Assembly (NCBI GenBank): GCA_030066475.1
Contig: JASJBO010000386.1
Coordinates: 1-6,712 of the forward strand
DNA length: 6,712 nt
Source: Myxococcota bacterium
Lineage (GTDB): Bacteria > Myxococcota_A > UBA9160 > PR03
Direction of reading: 5' to 3'
In this document: in pieces, positions 6,234-6,712 of the stretch
Layout: the number at the start of each line of letters is the position of its first letter
Position numbering within the stretch: the stretch's first letter is position 1
The notes under the pieces: model-generated
Seen by the model: only the letters and a program-made list of their open reading frames with translations
What the model was told of the DNA's origin: nothing
Databases searched by the model: none
Position numbers and translations under genes: made by a program

Positions 6234-6712
6234 GAGCCGTCCTGCCGCTGCTGCCGATCGAGTCGACGCGGGCCGCGCTGCCCGGCGGCGCGACTCCGGC
6301 CGCGCCCTCGGGTGAGGCCGGGCCCTTCGACGCGCTGCTCGACGCGCGCGTCGCCGCCGAGCCGCTCCCGACGATGCCCGCAGCGCCGGACTCAGAGGAT
6401 GCGGAGCGGAACGCCGGCGCGCTGCTCGCGTTCGCCGCGGCGGTTGCCTCGGATGCGCCGCCCGCGCGCGAGATCGCCGCATCGCACGTCGCTCTGCAGC
6501 GCGCGCTCGTCGAGGCGCGCGGCGAGCCGCGGCTCGATCTGGCGGCGCCCGGACCGGAAGCGCCTGTCGTGCCGCTCGGTGGCGCGGCCGCCGCGGCGCT
6601 CCCGGTCGGGGCGCTCTCGCCGACTGCGGTGGCCGCTGCGCCGGCCCCGATCGCATCGCCAGCCTCGACCGCGCCGCCGGCGACCGCGCCGTCGCGCGCG
6701 TCGGTCGCGCGG
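6230..6712 (+). CDS. fliK: probable flagellar hook-length control protein FliK, N-terminal part
   Basis: The gene is cut by the right edge; 161 codons are open from the ATG at 6230, which overlaps the preceding TGA (ATGA). FliK is secreted during hook assembly, measures hook length and switches export specificity through its C-terminal domain, which is not in the window. The visible part opens MRAVLPLLPIEST, then GEAGPFDALLDARVA (28-42), similar in style to FliK N-termini. It becomes strongly Ala/Pro-rich and low-complexity, as in the flexible ruler region. Hook genes such as flgD usually come next in this type of operon. The call rests on position and composition rather than a diagnostic domain. 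Another secreted or hypothetical protein is possible. The SD is weak (GGTGGA at 6212-6217), so expression may depend on coupling to the upstream gene. Confidence 0.68.
   Translation, partial: MRAVLPLLPIESTRAALPGGATPAAPSGEAGPFDALLDARVAAEPLPTMPAAPDSEDAERNAGALLAFAAAVASDAPPAREIAASHVALQRALVEARGEPRLDLAAPGPEAPVVPLGGAAAAALPVGALSPTAVAAAPAPIASPASTAPPATAPSRASVAR

Noticed and set aside
3566..6656. Other long - strand open frames over fliH to fliK
   Set aside because: They have biased Arg/Ala/Ser composition, no motifs and full overlap with sense-strand genes, so they are shadows.

Overview
This window is the 5' part of a flagellar basal-body and export gene cluster, read entirely on the + strand, from a very GC-rich Gram-negative bacterium with sigma-54-controlled flagella. 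G or C fills most third codon positions, which is why long open frames appear in every frame. The combination of a FlbD/FlrC-type enhancer-binding regulator, a flgB-flgC-fliE-fliF...fliH-fliI-fliJ order, a MotE-like gene and then fliK resembles deltaproteobacterial-type lineages (Desulfobacterota, Myxococcota and relatives). The exact taxon cannot be fixed from this sequence.

Layout. Positions 2-400 hold the C-terminal third of a sigma-54 activator (end of the AAA+ domain plus a Fis-type helix-turn-helix). Positions 401-579 are the only real intergenic gap. It holds a 13-bp perfect dyad (441-453) and a textbook sigma-54 -24/-12 promoter (531-546), spaced as an activator site and its promoter would be. 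From 580 the operon runs without a break: flgB (580-966, TTG start), flgC (983-1408), fliE (1405-1698), fliF (1702-3285), fliH (3282-3938), fliI (3935-5275), fliJ (5272-5715), an exported coiled-coil/MgtE_N-like (MotE-like) protein (5712-6233), and the N-terminal part of a probable fliK (from 6230, cut by the window end).

How the genes work together. FliF forms the MS ring and FliE joins it to the rod, whose proximal subunits are FlgB and FlgC. FliI (ATPase), FliH (its regulator or stator) and FliJ (central stalk) form the cytoplasmic ATPase complex of the type III export apparatus. FliK would set hook length. The MotE-like protein is probably periplasmic and may assist the motor or stator. 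The upstream regulator is a plausible activator of the sigma-54 promoter.

The most notable points are the absence of fliG from its usual place between fliF and fliH, the dyad-plus-sigma-54 control region, and a chain of six 4-nt stop/start overlaps. I see no mobile element, CRISPR array, RNA gene or unfamiliar system. It is mostly an ordinary flagellar operon.
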